DNA of 64,000 bases from assembly GCA_947502835.1 (NCBI GenBank), contig CANNBJ010000003.1, forward strand, positions 455,147-519,146, given 5' to 3'. The stretch comes from Bdellovibrionales bacterium. GTDB lineage: Bacteria > Bdellovibrionota > UBA1018 > CAIMNF01. Positions 34,788 to 45,500 of the stretch are shown here, piece after piece. The notes under the pieces were generated by a model, which saw only the letters and a list, made by a program, of their open reading frames with translations, was not told the origin of the DNA and searched no databases. Made by a program: the position numbers and the translations under genes. The stretch's first letter is position 1, and every line of letters begins with the position of its first letter.

Positions 34788-36005
34788 GTGCTTCATCCCG
34801 CATTTTGTCTGGCCAAAAGAGGGTTCGCTGCTCTTGTGTTGATCGCCTTGATCAATCTGTTCTGTTCCATTCCCGCATTTGCAAATATTCCAGAGAGTGA
34901 CTTTACCAATGTGCAGAGTCTTTCCGACGCCGATCGCGTGGTCGATGCGCTCATGAGCAGGACTGGTGGGCAAGGCGAGATTCTTCTGTATCAGACCGGC
35001 GACCGGCTTCCGGATGAGCTTCAGTGGATCATCAAGAGGCTCTCCCAGAAGCGGCTTCAGGTGACTGTGGTACGGGTGAACGAGGAGACGCTTCAGGCGG
35101 AGTGGAAGGCTCTTGAGAAGGCCCCCCTTGAGTATCAGGAGCTGATCACCTTCCGGCCCGGCAAGGAGTTCACGTTCCGCTCGCTCCTTGATTCAGGACG
35201 AACGCTCATCAGCAAACTCTTTGGGATTCAGAGGATCCGAGACCTCAGTCTTTGGATTCCGGTTCCCCGCAAACCCGACATAGTGAAGCTCGACCGGGTG
35301 AAGGGCATGTATGCGGGAGCAACCGCGAGTGCCTCACTGGGGCTTTCGTATGTGAGCTCCTATCTGAAGAACGGGGGAACCCTGGATGCCTCGCTCCTGA
35401 CTCCCATGCTGAGTCTTGGAGCGTGGGTGTACTTCAATGTGAATTCCTTTCGCTCCCTTGGTCAGGTGATGTCACAAGGGAAATCCATTCAGCCCACGGC
35501 AGAAGGTTGGAGAGTTCGAACGAACTCTCCTTTTTTTTGGGCAACGAGCTACCTCCGGTCCATGTTGACCAATGCCATTGTTCAAGTTTCAGCAACCGGG
35601 CTTGCGGGTGCCCTCACTTCGGAGGCAATCCAGACCAATCTCACGAATTCCGTTTGGAGTGTGGTCAGTCGCTCGGAGATCGACAAGTACATCGCATCGA
35701 AAACCCCATCCACCCTCGACGAGGCGGGACATGTAGTGATTCAGGCCGGTCAGTGGTCCGAGCGCAAGGCCGCCAATGTCAATTTTTGGTGGAATTTTTC
35801 CCACGGGATGGTGAAGAATCTTCACTTGTTGAACTTCGATCCCCAGTTCATGACGATCGTATTCGGGGGACTCGCGGCGATCAATCTCGGGTTTTTTCTG
35901 AAGGACCAGATTCCGGAATGGGTTGAACGGGTATCACGATTTGGATTTGCGATGAAGGAGAGGGTGGCGTCATGCAATGCGCTGTTAGTCGTCGAGCGAA
36001 ATTAA
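34788..36005 (+). CDS. Exported/inner-membrane protein, unknown family
   Basis: 405 aa from GTG 34788, chosen because the -10 box ends 7 bases upstream; a TTG at 34767 would lie between the promoter elements. Seen: a signal peptide (about 10-32, ending PAFA before NIPESDF); a soluble alpha/beta region (about 33-150) with strand-helix alternation (GEILLYQTG, LQVTVVRV); then hydrophobic segments near 175-200, 210-230, 260-290 and 360-380. The C-terminus SCNALLVVERN holds the regional Cys motif. The membrane half resembles the 586-aa protein at 25875-27635. Its last 34 bases overlap the next gene, so the two are translationally coupled. Confidence 0.72.
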   Translation: MLHPAFCLAKRGFAALVLIALINLFCSIPAFANIPESDFTNVQSLSDADRVVDALMSRTGGQGEILLYQTGDRLPDELQWIIKRLSQKRLQVTVVRVNEETLQAEWKALEKAPLEYQELITFRPGKEFTFRSLLDSGRTLISKLFGIQRIRDLSLWIPVPRKPDIVKLDRVKGMYAGATASASLGLSYVSSYLKNGGTLDASLLTPMLSLGAWVYFNVNSFRSLGQVMSQGKSIQPTAEGWRVRTNSPFFWATSYLRSMLTNAIVQVSATGLAGALTSEAIQTNLTNSVWSVVSRSEIDKYIASKTPSTLDEAGHVVIQAGQWSERKAANVNFWWNFSHGMVKNLHLLNFDPQFMTIVFGGLAAINLGFFLKDQIPEWVERVSRFGFAMKERVASCNALLVVERN

Positions 36006-37930
36006 TCCTGTCGCTTTTTGTTAGTGGTGCGATTTCGGTCACTGCGCCGGCATACGCATCCTTGGGGTCATGTCCCGAATCCCTGAAGCCCGAGCGAAGG
36101 CTCGACACCTTTTCGGAATATCCGGTGTACAAGGGCGAAAAGGTCCAGATCATGGAGTTGAATCCGGAAGACCCCACGCAAGCGGTTTGGGCCGGAGGTG
36201 TGGCGACCGCGATGAGACATGTGGGTCCCGAAGTTGCAGCGGCAAAGCCCGTGATTGATCGGGTGGTCGGGCCCTCGACCGAGACTTTCGACATTGCAGT
36301 GGGCCTGAATGGTTCAGCTGCCCGCTATGCGCTTTTTGGATCTGCAAATGACCTCGACATCCTGGCTCAACTGGTTCTCAAGGTGAAGAGTGGTTCGACA
36401 AACGAGCTGTTCGATGCCCATAGCAAACCGGTGCAAATGGTCACCCGGTATCTTCAAGAGCATGTGGAACAGGTGCTCAAGGAGAATCCGACCTATCGAT
36501 TCATCGAGCTGAAGGCCGGCGAATACATGGATCCTGAAACAGGTGAGAAGGCCGGAATCAAATGGTGGCTTGAGGATTTCAGACGCGGGTACAAGGTGGT
36601 TCGTGAGCCAACCGGTCCGAGGCGCGTGACCCTTGCCCAAGTCATCGCAGAGCCTGCGCGGATCAAGATTGATTGGGCCGTGCCTTCCCCCCTTGATTCC
36701 TTGAATGCCTATGATTACACCGAAGTGACTACAATTTACATTCTCGGAATGAAGGTCGGGAACAACCAGCCAAGACTCAGGATCTCAGATGTTCCGGGCG
36801 CGAATGAGTCCCTCGTGGTGAAAGCCACGGGAATCAATCTGAGTAAAGAGGACCTTCGAAAGTCGATTGAGCTCTCGGTGGGTGAGAATCCAGTGACTCT
36901 GGAACATGTTCATCAGGGACTCATCAAGACAATCGAAAAGTATTCGGATCTTGACCGTCTCAAGGTGTTGAAGCGTGTGTTTGCGCTTCTAAGTTTTTGG
37001 GAGAACCCACTGGATTTCAAGCTGATCACCGGAATTCCTGTCAGCTCCGAAGAAGTGATGCGGCAGGTGCAGGACATTCTCGCGCTCCCGAGAGTCCGGG
37101 AATATTCCAGAATCCGCTCAAGGGCGGATGTGCGGATCATCGCACGCGAGCACGGAGTGGAGCTTGGTTCCCATGATGAGGATTGGATTCGCGAAGTGAA
37201 GAAGGATTTCCATCTTCAGGCAAATACTCTTGAGGCGATTGAGGACGAGGTGAGGGGATTGCTCGAACAGGAGCTGACGGTTGCGTTCCAGAGATATCCC
37301 CACATTCCCGAATACATCGAGTTTGTGCGTGCCCGTGCGCCCTATGTTGTGGGCCATGAGCTATCCCGAAACGGTGTGTTTCTTGCGCTCAAGCCCGATG
37401 AACGCTTTCGCACCATTCTTTCAAAACGGATCGAGGGATGGAAGAAGAAGTATCCTGCGCTCGATTTTGTGGAACCTTCGGATGCCCATATGACGATTCA
37501 CTTCAGCGGGCGGATGTCGGATCCGGCTCTCGATGCCTGGATCGCGGAGGCAAAAAAGAATTCAAGCGGGATTCCAACCGCAAGCCAAGGCGGATTGCAC
37601 ATCATGGGCAAACAAAACCAAGTGATTGCCATGAAGTTCCCCTCCTCGCCGGAATTTTCGGCACTTGCGAAATCCATGCGCGCGTTCTCGACAAAGGTCG
37701 GAGGCACGCCGGAAAAAACCTACCTTGAGTTCACTCCCCACATCACCATTGCAAGCATCAAAGGGAAGGACTCCCCTGCGGTGCAGGCCCAGGTCAGGCA
37801 ATTCCTGAGTGAATCCACGGGAACGCTTTCAGACGCATCATTTGAGGGGTTTGAGATCTGGACGAGGGGGGCCGGGGGCTCTGGGGCGGCGGAGCCCGCG
37901 CCGAAGGGGAAGTATACCAAGCTCCGTTAG
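35972..37930 (+). CDS. Exported nucleotidyltransferase - 2H phosphoesterase fusion
   Basis: 652 aa. Seen: signal peptide 1-29 (SVTAPAYA); SCPESLKPER (33-42); a Pol-beta-type nucleotidyltransferase core with Gly-Ser at 114-115, DLD at 127-129 (11 residues later, as in the family rule) and a third Asp at 234 (IKIDW); a helical middle (about 285-455); and a C-terminal 2H (LigT/CPDase-like) domain (about 460-635) with paired motifs HMTIHF (His506, Thr508) and HITIAS (His590, Thr592). 2H enzymes cut or make 2',3'-cyclic or 2'-5' phosphodiester bonds in RNA or nucleotides; nucleotidyltransferases add nucleotides. The fusion suggests RNA-end or nucleotide-signal processing, yet the protein carries an export signal. 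It overlaps the upstream membrane-protein gene by 34 bases. The substrate cannot be told. Confidence 0.8.
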   Translation: MQCAVSRRAKLILSLFVSGAISVTAPAYASLGSCPESLKPERRLDTFSEYPVYKGEKVQIMELNPEDPTQAVWAGGVATAMRHVGPEVAAAKPVIDRVVGPSTETFDIAVGLNGSAARYALFGSANDLDILAQLVLKVKSGSTNELFDAHSKPVQMVTRYLQEHVEQVLKENPTYRFIELKAGEYMDPETGEKAGIKWWLEDFRRGYKVVREPTGPRRVTLAQVIAEPARIKIDWAVPSPLDSLNAYDYTEVTTIYILGMKVGNNQPRLRISDVPGANESLVVKATGINLSKEDLRKSIELSVGENPVTLEHVHQGLIKTIEKYSDLDRLKVLKRVFALLSFWENPLDFKLITGIPVSSEEVMRQVQDILALPRVREYSRIRSRADVRIIAREHGVELGSHDEDWIREVKKDFHLQANTLEAIEDEVRGLLEQELTVAFQRYPHIPEYIEFVRARAPYVVGHELSRNGVFLALKPDERFRTILSKRIEGWKKKYPALDFVEPSDAHMTIHFSGRMSDPALDAWIAEAKKNSSGIPTASQGGLHIMGKQNQVIAMKFPSSPEFSALAKSMRAFSTKVGGTPEKTYLEFTPHITIASIKGKDSPAVQAQVRQFLSESTGTLSDASFEGFEIWTRGAGGSGAAEPAPKGKYTKLR

Positions 37931-38021
37931 TCAGAGTTCGGTCAAAACGGAGTCAGAGGTTTGTCATTTTCCTCTTTGATTTCAGGTAATTATTCAAAAA
38001 TTGCCATTTTGACGCTATGCT
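37930..38021 (+). promoter_or_regulatory. Four PhoB-like GTCA repeats plus leaderless promoter, first large paralogue
   Basis: GTCA at 37930, 37941, 37952 and 37963: exact 11-bp steps, the first overlapping the stop codon of the preceding gene. The -10 box TATGCT (38016-38021) starts exactly 50 bp after the last repeat ends and 16 bases before the ATG at 38032. The -35 is weak (TTCAAA), as expected for an activator-dependent promoter. Geometry matches pho boxes bound by PhoB-type response regulators. Confidence 0.7.
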
Positions 38022-38031
38022 TCATTGCGTT

Positions 38032-41000
38032 ATGAAAAGGCTTTGGTCCACTCGTGTTCGTTTGGTCATGTGTTTTTTCCTGCTTCTTGGGGCTGTTGCC
38101 TATGCCACCCGGGAAAACGATCCACTCAAGCGCACCTATCAGGAAACCTTCGATGTGGTGTTCGGAGTGGAGAACAAGAGTGCCATTTTTCCAGGGCCGG
38201 ATGAGAGAACCGGTGGTTTGTTTTCCACAAAGGATTCAGACGAGGTTGTCCGCACGGTGCCGCTTCGTAATCATCCCGCCTACGAGCAGGCCTTGGGGAG
38301 GGTGCGATCCTTAAAGCAGATGATCGAGTCCGAGGCCGTGAAAAGAGGCAATCTTGCGGACGATCATCGTAAGTTCGAGAACCTTCTTGAAGTGATCGTG
38401 AAGTATCTCGATTTTCAGAGAATTTTCCATCTCAACTATCTTGCAAACCTTCATGAAAAATCCGCTGCGCCGGGAGCCTTCCGTGTTGATGAACTGAATC
38501 TGAATTTGAGTTCCCGCTTGGGATTGAAACTGGTGCTTCGGAAGGATCTGATGGCGAAGTACCATGTCCGCCATACTGCGGAAGCTGACAGGGCGGAGGT
38601 GTTTCTTCCGCCCTACGAACGGGTTCAGATGGAGGCGACTGCTCTGGCCCGGGTCAAAACAAAGTTGGAATACCAGAAATTCATCCATTTCACCCACCTC
38701 AGGGATTCCCTCGTGAATCGCTGGGCCTTGAAACGGATCTCTCCCTCCGGGATCGAGGAGGGAATCTCGCTTCCGCCCCAAGGGTATGATTCTTTTGCCG
38801 GTGAAAAAGCGGATCGTTCCGGGAACTTCGCTTTTTCAAGGGACCTTGGCGTGGAGGATCGCTATCAGGCGCGGATCAAGGATGTCCTCCCGCAACTGCA
38901 AGCTGAGCTCAAGGACAAGCCTTTGGGTTCAGAGGAGGAGTATCGGGAGCTCATTCAGGACTATTACGGATGCTTTTCCCAGCTCTCTACCTTTCCATTG
39001 AATCCTGACCTCCTGATTGCGAACCTGTTCGACGTCGAGGAGCGGACCCTCGAGGGCTCTTCCCAGCAAGTGATTCTGGAAGGGAGCTTTCCCGAGGATG
39101 ATCTCTCTCCCGCAGCCATTGCAAGGCGAACCAGCCACAATGCGTTTCTTGTGCGCAGAAGCGGGGTTTTGAAGGCGCTTCTTTATCAGGTGAAAATGGA
39201 TCTGGTCGTCTGGGAGGGGGTTGTGAATCTCGACAACGAGGGGATGATTTCGGAGCAGGCATTCTTGGATTCTGAGAAACTCTTGAAAATTCCCAAGGCG
39301 GATTTGGCGCGAGCGGAAAAGGTGGTCGATGGATTCCTTGCACGCGTGGAGCAGCCCTGGCGCTCGAAAATGGCATCCCGGATCGAAGGATTCTACCGAA
39401 GTGGGAATCTGAAGCCGGAGGCTCTCTCCGCAAAAGAGCGGAAAGAGGAGTTCTTCAAGCAAACCCTCAAGGTCGCGGGCGAGGCGATGTTCCATTTGGG
39501 GCAAGCCGATCGGTATGACCAATTGAAGAAAAAGTTCGATCATTTGCCATCCAAAGTCGTGGAGTCACTGGATCACCAAAGAGTGCCGCTTGAAGTGGAG
39601 TGCGCCGCGCAGGGAACGGGACTCGTCGGTCCCGTGCTTGCGAGTTCCTGTGTCGCCAGGGTGAAGTCTGACCTTTATTTGTCCGGGTTGGACGCAACTG
39701 CGGATGCAGGGATGTCGTGGGCGATTCCCTGGAACGCGGACCAAATCCGATCCCTTCTTGCCGCAAAGATGCGTTTTCTTGAGGAGCATGATCCCAAAAA
39801 GTGGGAGCAGGTGAAAAATGTGGTTCATGATCCGGTGCTCGACTATTTTTTCAAGGAGCTCACCACCAGCCAACAGACGGTGATCATGGAGCGAAAGCTT
39901 GAGATTCAGGTGAAGAAACTCGAGATCTCGGAAAAGCTTGGAAAGTATCTTGCGCAGAATCCGGGGACTGTCATGGAGGAAACCAGCCTGTATCGGGAGA
40001 TGGCAAAGCTTCAGGAAAAGATCGATTCCGTGGGACTTGATCCGCGGGAGTCGACGCTGAACGAGGAAATGTATGAGGAGGCGGCACACAAGGTGCTTTC
40101 AAGAAGATTCGTGGAACTCGATACGCCGCCACCACCTCCTCCGCCTGAGGTCACCATCCAGGAGAAGAGTAGCGTCGAATTCCAAGGGAAAAGGACGATC
40201 CTCGCGCCGGACAAATCGCAGGTGACAAAGGGGGGGATTTCTTATGAATTGGTAAGGGAATCGGAGTATCATCACCGGGAACGCACCAAGCTCGAGATCG
40301 GGCGTGTGTTCAGCATGCTTGGATTCGGCTTGGATTTTCTTTCAGAGTATTTTCAAACGCCTGAGCTTTTCAAGAATCAGATGAAACTTGCGGCTGATTT
40401 CAGGTTCGAGTCCTGGTACCCGAAGCCCGACCAGAAGACGGCACAGGCGCTTGGGGGCCTTCTTGGCACGGGGCCGCGTGAAAAGAGAGGAAGCGCCTTG
40501 AGTGAGATCGCCAGGTCTGCCCACTCGCAGAAGCTGCTCTCGGAAGTCGTGATTGAGGGAATCTATGTCCGGGCGCCCTTTCTTCGAGTCCGTGAGGGAG
40601 ATGACCTGAAGGCTCCGACAGGACTTGAGCGTCTTTTCAAAGCCTATTCGACGGTGACAGGTTGGAATCGTTCCCTTGCAAGGGCGACTTTCGATTCTCT
40701 CGTGGGCACGGCCCTTCGGAATGATGCAGGCAAAGTGGAGGATGCTCTTCAAGCGAGGCCAGACCTTCCGGGAGAAGACCCCCAGTTCAAAAGGATTTTC
40801 AGGGCCCAGGCGACCCAGCGTGGTCTCTTTCATGCGACCCTTTGGGGAAACAGGCAGGAGAGGGTTGGCCGCTGGGAGGAGGACCTCAAGCTGGAAACCC
40901 GTACCACCGAGGAAGTTTGGAATGATCGGTTCCATTTCATCTCGTCGGTTTTGATGCTTGTGATCTTAGGCTTCGTTCTCATTCAAATTCTTCCCGTTCT

Positions 41001-42354
41001 GGCGGCTGCATTCGGAGCCTCGGTGACCGCGGCAGGGGCCGCGTTTTCAGGATTCTCAGGCGGGTTGATTCTGGGAGTTCTCAGCGGGAGCAATTACTTG
41101 TTGCAGCTGTTTTTTATCAGCACGATCGTCGTCCAGGGGAATGTCGCGTTTTACGTCCTTCCGGCCCAGATGAAGTACGAGCGCGAGATCGCAAACTCCA
41201 CCGTGGGGCTCACCGGGGGTTCCGAAAGGATCCTTCTCCCCTCCGAGCGCGTCGCACAGGAGCAGTTGAGTCTGCGGGATGAAGAGATCCAAAGCGCGAA
41301 GTTGATGACGGGATTCGGTGCCGCCCTCCAGATTGCCTTTCTTCCCATGCAGGTGAAGGGTTTCTTGCGATGGTCAGGGGCGAGCGGCCGGGCTGCATTG
41401 AGCCGTTTGGGCGCCACCAGTCCGGAAGTTGCCCGGGCAATTCAACCCATTTCGCTCAATTCCTTGGTGAAAGAACACGGGGTTGCGAAGGGAGGGCGGA
41501 TGTATCTTGAGCGGTATCGGGCCGCACTTGTGGCGAACAAGGCGATTTCATCCGTGAACGGCGGTGCTGTCATTGGCGATGTGGAGCACATGCTCACAAA
41601 CTCCTTGCATGCAAGGCTTCCCGACTCGGCATCGCTCACGCCACTTCTTCAAGCCAGAATCGTCTCGATCGGAGACGAGGTCCTGCGCTTGAGGGAAAGA
41701 GCCATGCGGTATTTCAAGATTGTCGGAGGGGGGAAGCCTGAAACCATGGAGGAGGCGATCAGGATCTTCATCGGGAAGGAACTCGGTCACATCAAGTTTC
41801 GTCTTCAGGATCCTATGGTTCGGATTGGAATCGAGGAGAGCTTTTACCGGGCCGTTCTTCAGGGACAGATTCCCGAAATTGCGGCAGGATCGGAGAAGCA
41901 TCTGATCACCGTATTCCTGCATTTGCGGGAGATGGAAAGCCTCATGGGTGAAGCGGTCTTTCTTCAATCGCAGGTTCAAAGGATTCAGGCATTGGAGGCC
42001 GCGGCGGGAGCTTCGGTGGATACAGGCGCGATTTTCGCCGAGTTTTCGCGCTTGCAGAACTTCCGCACCCTTGAGCATCTTTTGGAATGGGGGGCGCGTC
42101 GTTCGGAGCTGCAGGCGTCGGGTCTCGGACGGGTTCTCGAAGATGCCCGCAAGGCAACGCGAGACTACAAGATTCTCATCGATGACATCTCGAAGCTCAC
42201 TCCCCGTGAGCAACACATCTACAAGGCGATGCGGGGAAATGTGCATGTGGTTGTGACTCAGGATCTGACCTTGAGACTTGGGGCCTTCGATCCCGCAGGT
42301 GTGGAAAGAACGGAATTCCTGCTTTTGCCCGGAAGCGAAGTCCTGTCTCCTTGA
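38032..42354 (+). CDS. Large exported/membrane protein, first of three tandem paralogues
   Basis: 1440 aa from the ATG that follows the -10 box; an ATG at 38017 lies inside the promoter. No family recognised. Seen: signal peptide (about 1-25, ending AYA), mature start TRENDPLKRT; a very long, highly charged helical region (about 30-700); two Cys spaced about 15 residues (near 525-540) that are kept in the paralogues; a Pro-rich hinge PPPPPPEV near 700; another helical part; then membrane segments (about 970-1050) including SGGLILGVLSGSNYLLQLFF, and QIAFLPMQVKGFL (about 1105); and a helical C-terminal domain (about 1120-1440). The most divergent of the trio. Function unknown; size and layout suggest an envelope-spanning structure. 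Confidence 0.8.
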   Translation: MKRLWSTRVRLVMCFFLLLGAVAYATRENDPLKRTYQETFDVVFGVENKSAIFPGPDERTGGLFSTKDSDEVVRTVPLRNHPAYEQALGRVRSLKQMIESEAVKRGNLADDHRKFENLLEVIVKYLDFQRIFHLNYLANLHEKSAAPGAFRVDELNLNLSSRLGLKLVLRKDLMAKYHVRHTAEADRAEVFLPPYERVQMEATALARVKTKLEYQKFIHFTHLRDSLVNRWALKRISPSGIEEGISLPPQGYDSFAGEKADRSGNFAFSRDLGVEDRYQARIKDVLPQLQAELKDKPLGSEEEYRELIQDYYGCFSQLSTFPLNPDLLIANLFDVEERTLEGSSQQVILEGSFPEDDLSPAAIARRTSHNAFLVRRSGVLKALLYQVKMDLVVWEGVVNLDNEGMISEQAFLDSEKLLKIPKADLARAEKVVDGFLARVEQPWRSKMASRIEGFYRSGNLKPEALSAKERKEEFFKQTLKVAGEAMFHLGQADRYDQLKKKFDHLPSKVVESLDHQRVPLEVECAAQGTGLVGPVLASSCVARVKSDLYLSGLDATADAGMSWAIPWNADQIRSLLAAKMRFLEEHDPKKWEQVKNVVHDPVLDYFFKELTTSQQTVIMERKLEIQVKKLEISEKLGKYLAQNPGTVMEETSLYREMAKLQEKIDSVGLDPRESTLNEEMYEEAAHKVLSRRFVELDTPPPPPPPEVTIQEKSSVEFQGKRTILAPDKSQVTKGGISYELVRESEYHHRERTKLEIGRVFSMLGFGLDFLSEYFQTPELFKNQMKLAADFRFESWYPKPDQKTAQALGGLLGTGPREKRGSALSEIARSAHSQKLLSEVVIEGIYVRAPFLRVREGDDLKAPTGLERLFKAYSTVTGWNRSLARATFDSLVGTALRNDAGKVEDALQARPDLPGEDPQFKRIFRAQATQRGLFHATLWGNRQERVGRWEEDLKLETRTTEEVWNDRFHFISSVLMLVILGFVLIQILPVLAAAFGASVTAAGAAFSGFSGGLILGVLSGSNYLLQLFFISTIVVQGNVAFYVLPAQMKYEREIANSTVGLTGGSERILLPSERVAQEQLSLRDEEIQSAKLMTGFGAALQIAFLPMQVKGFLRWSGASGRAALSRLGATSPEVARAIQPISLNSLVKEHGVAKGGRMYLERYRAALVANKAISSVNGGAVIGDVEHMLTNSLHARLPDSASLTPLLQARIVSIGDEVLRLRERAMRYFKIVGGGKPETMEEAIRIFIGKELGHIKFRLQDPMVRIGIEESFYRAVLQGQIPEIAAGSEKHLITVFLHLREMESLMGEAVFLQSQVQRIQALEAAAGASVDTGAIFAEFSRLQNFRTLEHLLEWGARRSELQASGLGRVLEDARKATRDYKILIDDISKLTPREQHIYKAMRGNVHVVVTQDLTLRLGAFDPAGVERTEFLLLPGSEVLSP

Positions 42355-42403
42355 GGAAGATGCCCGAGAGGGGCGGGGTTGTTCCATGATTGAAATTGAA
42401 ACA

Positions 42404-42495
42404 GTCAGGTTTTGGTCAGTCCGAGGTCAGGAAAGCGTCATAAATTATTGTTTTCATTATATAAAATTGCTTTTTTCACGGCATAACGCTATGCT
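42404..42495 (+). promoter_or_regulatory. Four PhoB-like GTCA repeats plus leaderless promoter, second large paralogue
   Basis: GTCA at 42404, 42415, 42426 and 42437 (11-bp steps). TTGCTT (42467-42472), 17-base spacer, TATGCT (42490-42495), then 8 bases to the ATG at 42504. The last repeat ends 50 bp before TATGCT, as in the neighbouring copies. Confidence 0.75.
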
Positions 42496-42503
42496 TCACG
42501 TTC

Positions 42504-45500
42504 ATGATCAAGCTCAAAAAGGTTCGTGGGAAGGTCTTCCTCTCTGTTCTTTTTCTTTCGGGGCTTGCGTGGCTTGCCTGCGCATCTCAGAAGCCTGATC
42601 CACTGGCGGTAAAGCTGGAGTCGGTTTCAGTGGAGTTGTTCGGGGCATCTGACGCCTTCTCCTCAAGCGGGCTCGGTAAGGCCAAATCCACGGGATTGTT
42701 CTCTCCCAAAGGCAAAAGCAACGAAGTCCCAACGGTTCCCATTCGGAACAATGCCGCTTACACCGATGTGATGCTCAAGATCAAGGACCTGAAGAAGACG
42801 ATCGAAGAGGAGTCGGAGAAGCGCTCAAGTCTTCCCTACGACAGCGACAAGTTCCAGACCCTGGTCGAGGTTTCCGCAAGATACGTTGAGATCCAAAGGG
42901 CCATGTACCTGAACTTCCTGTTCAATGTTCACGAACTTGGGATCAGTCCCCGTGCCTTCAACATTGATGAACTGAATCTCAGAGTGGATGTGGGTGTGGG
43001 CAATCAGCTCCTTCAGATGACCGAACTCCAAAAGAAGTACAACATCCGTCACTCCGAGAGCGATCCCGAGTTGAACCATGTGGATCTTTTCATTCCCCAT
43101 TATGACCGCATGCAAATCGAGATTGCGGCACTCTCAAAGTTGAAGAACAAGGTGGAGTACCAAAAGCTCATTCATCTGATGCATCTTCGGGATAGTCTGG
43201 TGAACCGCTGGTCGATGAAGCGGATCATGCCTGGCTTCGGACAGGAGAACTGGGTGACTCCGCCCGCGCTTTATGCAACATTTTCTGTAGACATGGTTTC
43301 CAAACCATCCGATTTCAAGTTTTCAAAAGACCTTGGAGTGGAAGACCGGTATCAGGTCAGGATCGTGGATTCGGCGGAAAGACTTGAGAAGGTGCTGGAG
43401 AACAAGGCCCTCGGATCGCCGATCGAGTACCGACGCCTTGTGCGCAAGTTTTATGATTCCTTTGCCGAGCTGAAAGGAGTCCCAATCGATGCGGAAGCAG
43501 TTGTCGCAAATCTGTATCATGTTGAGGAAACCGCTCTCAAGCACTCCGCACGTCGAATCATCCTTGATTCCAGCTTTCCGCAGGATGATCTGTCGGCTGC
43601 ACAAATCGGAGCCAGAATTGCGATCAATTCGTTCAAAGTCCGGAAAGCCGCCATCCTGACCACGCTCATCAAAAGGATCAAAATCGACCTTGCGACCTGG
43701 CAAGGGTACCTCGAGCCGGATGAGAATGGCATGGTCGAAGAGAGCGCCATTGATGATGCTGTAAACTACATCAAACTCCCTGCTGCGGATCTCGCACGGG
43801 CGGAAAAAGAGATCGATCCATTTTTTTATGAGCGGAGTCCGATTTGGCGCACCAATATGGCCACTGCCATCGAGGTGTCTTTTGCGGAGGCTCTCGCAGG
43901 AGGAGAGACAAGGGCTGCATCTGATCGGTTTCAGGAGTTTTACAATCGCGTCCTGGAAGGGTCAGGAAATGGAATTTTCGCGGTAAAGCAGATCAACGCC
44001 TACGAGGCGGTAAAGCGAAAACTCGATTCGGTCCCGGGCCGGACAGCCGAATCCTTCGATCGGAAAAAGGTCCCACTCAGTACGCAGTGTTACTCTGGAG
44101 GAGCTGTTGGAGCCGGGTATACCTCCTGCACCACTTGGGTGAACTCAAATCGTTATCTTTCCAGAATCGACGCACGTTCTGATGCGGGCATGTCTTGGGT
44201 GACCCCTTGGACCCCGGGCCAGCTTACGGCGCTCTTTTCAAAGAAGATTGAAGTAATTGAAAAGTACGACGCCGACACCTGGAATAAAATCAAGGAACTC
44301 GCAGAGGATCGGGAGTTGATGGCGATATTGGCGGATTTCTTCGAAAATCTGAACAAACGCCACACTGAGGCGGTGAAGAAGAAGCAAAATGAGTATTTGA
44401 AGAAGATTGAGAATCTCTCCGAAAAGCTTGCAAAAGAGATTCGAAAGAATCCGGGCATGGATCAGCGCCAGAGCAAGATCTATCCCCAGATCACGGAGAT
44501 CTTCAAGAAGATCGAAGCGGTAGGGTTCCTTCCGGAGGAGTCGGTACTGACTGAGGAGATGTACCAGGCCGCCGCAAATGATGTTTTCGCGGAATTTGTC
44601 AAAAAAGTGAGTGTTGCCCCGAAAATCGACCCGCCGGCGCCCCCGAAGCCTACGTATGAAGATCCGCTGAAGGTCAAGCCCTATGTGGCTGTACGGGATG
44701 CAACCTATGTGGCTCCCCCCGCAGTGCCTGATGTGAAGAAAATCATGCTCGACCAATACGTGAGGCGTGCGGAAAGAGTTGCCCGGCTCGGAAAGCTTTT
44801 CAGCCTTCTTGGATTTGGTGAGGAATTGTTCAAGAACTACCGCTATGACTCAAGATTGAAGGGACCGAAAGGGGAAGGAGTTCCCTTTGCAGTGATCGAG
44901 TCCCTGTATCCGAAACCTGATGCTTCGACTCTTGCAAAGCTTGGTGGAGCCGTAAAGAGCACGGAAAGACTCGGGAAGGCGCAGGCAATCTCCGAGATCG
45001 CAAGAACTGCCCTCTCGCAGAAGCTGCTTTCCGAGTTGATCATTGCGGATATCTATTCGAGAACCCCGTTCCTCCGGATTCAACAAGGGGATGATGAAAA
45101 AGCCCTGACCGGCCTTGAACGCCTGGAAAAAGCGTACTCCCAGAAGACGGGCTGGAATCAGGACATGGCGAAGAGCATTTTCATGTCTCTTCTTGATACC
45201 GCAGGCCAGAATGATTTCGGGAAGGTGGAGGATGCGATTCGAAGCAATCCAACCAACCCCGTACAGGATGAGAGTTTCAGAAAGATCTTCAAGTCCCAGG
45301 CTTACAACCGGAATGTCCTGATTTCGACTCTCTCGGAGGCTAAAGCGAGCTGGGTTCAAAGTTGGGATGACGAGTTGAAGAAGGAAACCCGCACCAACTC
45401 CGAAAAGTGGAGCGACAGATTGAACCGGATTGCCGGAGTGATTTTCATCTGCAGTATGGCTTTCCTGCTCTGGGAGTTTCTGCCGGTGATGATCCCGGCA

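Noticed and set aside
37930..37966. GTCA repeats as coding by-products
   Set aside because: Rejected as an explanation: only the first repeat touches the preceding stop codon; the others are intergenic and the 11-bp spacing recurs at three independent sites.
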